A stretch of 5,867 nt of DNA from contig CABQIM010000098.1 in NCBI GenBank assembly GCA_902464375.1, forward strand, positions 1 through 5,867. The letters are read 5' to 3'. The notes beneath the pieces were generated by a model, which was not told the origin of the DNA, did not search any database, and was given only the letters and a program-made list of their open reading frames with translations. This DNA is from an uncultured bacterium (GTDB lineage: Bacteria; Cyanobacteriota; Vampirovibrionia; Gastranaerophilales; Gastranaerophilaceae). The translations under genes and the position numbers were made by a program. Of the stretch, positions 5,831 through 5,867 are shown in pieces (positions within the stretch are counted from its first letter, which is position 1; each line of letters opens with the position of its first letter).

Positions 5831-5867
5831 GAGGAGAGGGGACGCGCCATCCTTGTTGTCATAACTA

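Larger units (their letters stand above)
5495..5867. repeat. MITE-like or REP-like GC-rich repeat element, copy 2 (inverted, reaches window end)
   Basis: This is the second copy of the element at 2258-2520, in opposite orientation. Its ends carry a perfect 13-bp inverted repeat, GGCGCGTCCCCTC at 5514-5526 and the reverse complement at 5836-5848. The left flank AAGCTACAA (5496-5504) matches the outer end of copy 1, but with a few extra bases before TTGGC. Reading right to left the parts are: end hairpin, G-rich block (5830-5810), AT-rich spacer (about 5804-5717), hairpin module (5716-5660), an extra palindromic insert (5654-5541), end hairpin. A 91-codon open frame crosses it (5465-5740, minus) but is a translation of repeat sequence. 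The right boundary may lie outside the window. Confidence 0.75.

Overview
The window is AT-rich, with four genes in genuine coding regions and two GC-rich, hairpin-rich repeat elements between or beside them. The MlaE-type lipid permease implies a diderm (outer-membrane) bacterium. The AT-rich genes, the EF-hand protein and the G-rich 'GGGTGGGGGCTAAT' repeats are compatible with an uncultured gut lineage such as Gastranaerophilales. That placement is a weak guess from impression, not something the sequence proves.

Layout, left to right. Positions 1-688 (minus) hold most of an MlaE-family ABC transporter permease that runs off the left edge. Positions 689-793 are a compact divergent promoter region in which the two -35 hexamers overlap. 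Positions 794-2188 (plus) encode ManC, a bifunctional mannose-1-phosphate guanylyltransferase with a type II phosphomannose isomerase cupin domain. Positions 2189-2699 are non-coding and lie between convergent genes. They contain a 263-bp element with inverted ends, an embedded G-quadruplex motif, and a separate REP-like palindrome. Positions 2700-2930 (minus) encode a minimal glutaredoxin. Positions 3006-3038 are a strong intrinsic terminator for the gene upstream of it. Positions 3067-5370 (minus) encode a 767-residue protein of unknown function with an N-terminal EF-hand, a long helical middle, a beta-rich Ig-like stretch and a distinct C-terminal domain. Positions 5371-5494 are its upstream region, with a dyad and a tandem 10-mer. 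Positions 5495-5867 hold a second copy of the repeat element, in inverted orientation, carrying an extra palindromic insert.

How the genes relate: manC (GDP-mannose supply for surface polysaccharide) and the MlaE permease (phospholipid transport to or from the outer membrane) both serve the cell envelope and are fired from one shared divergent promoter region. The glutaredoxin and the large protein are codirectional, but a terminator separates them, so they are probably not a tight operon. The most unusual features are the large unrecognised protein and the two inverted, collinear repeat elements that bracket it together with the glutaredoxin gene.
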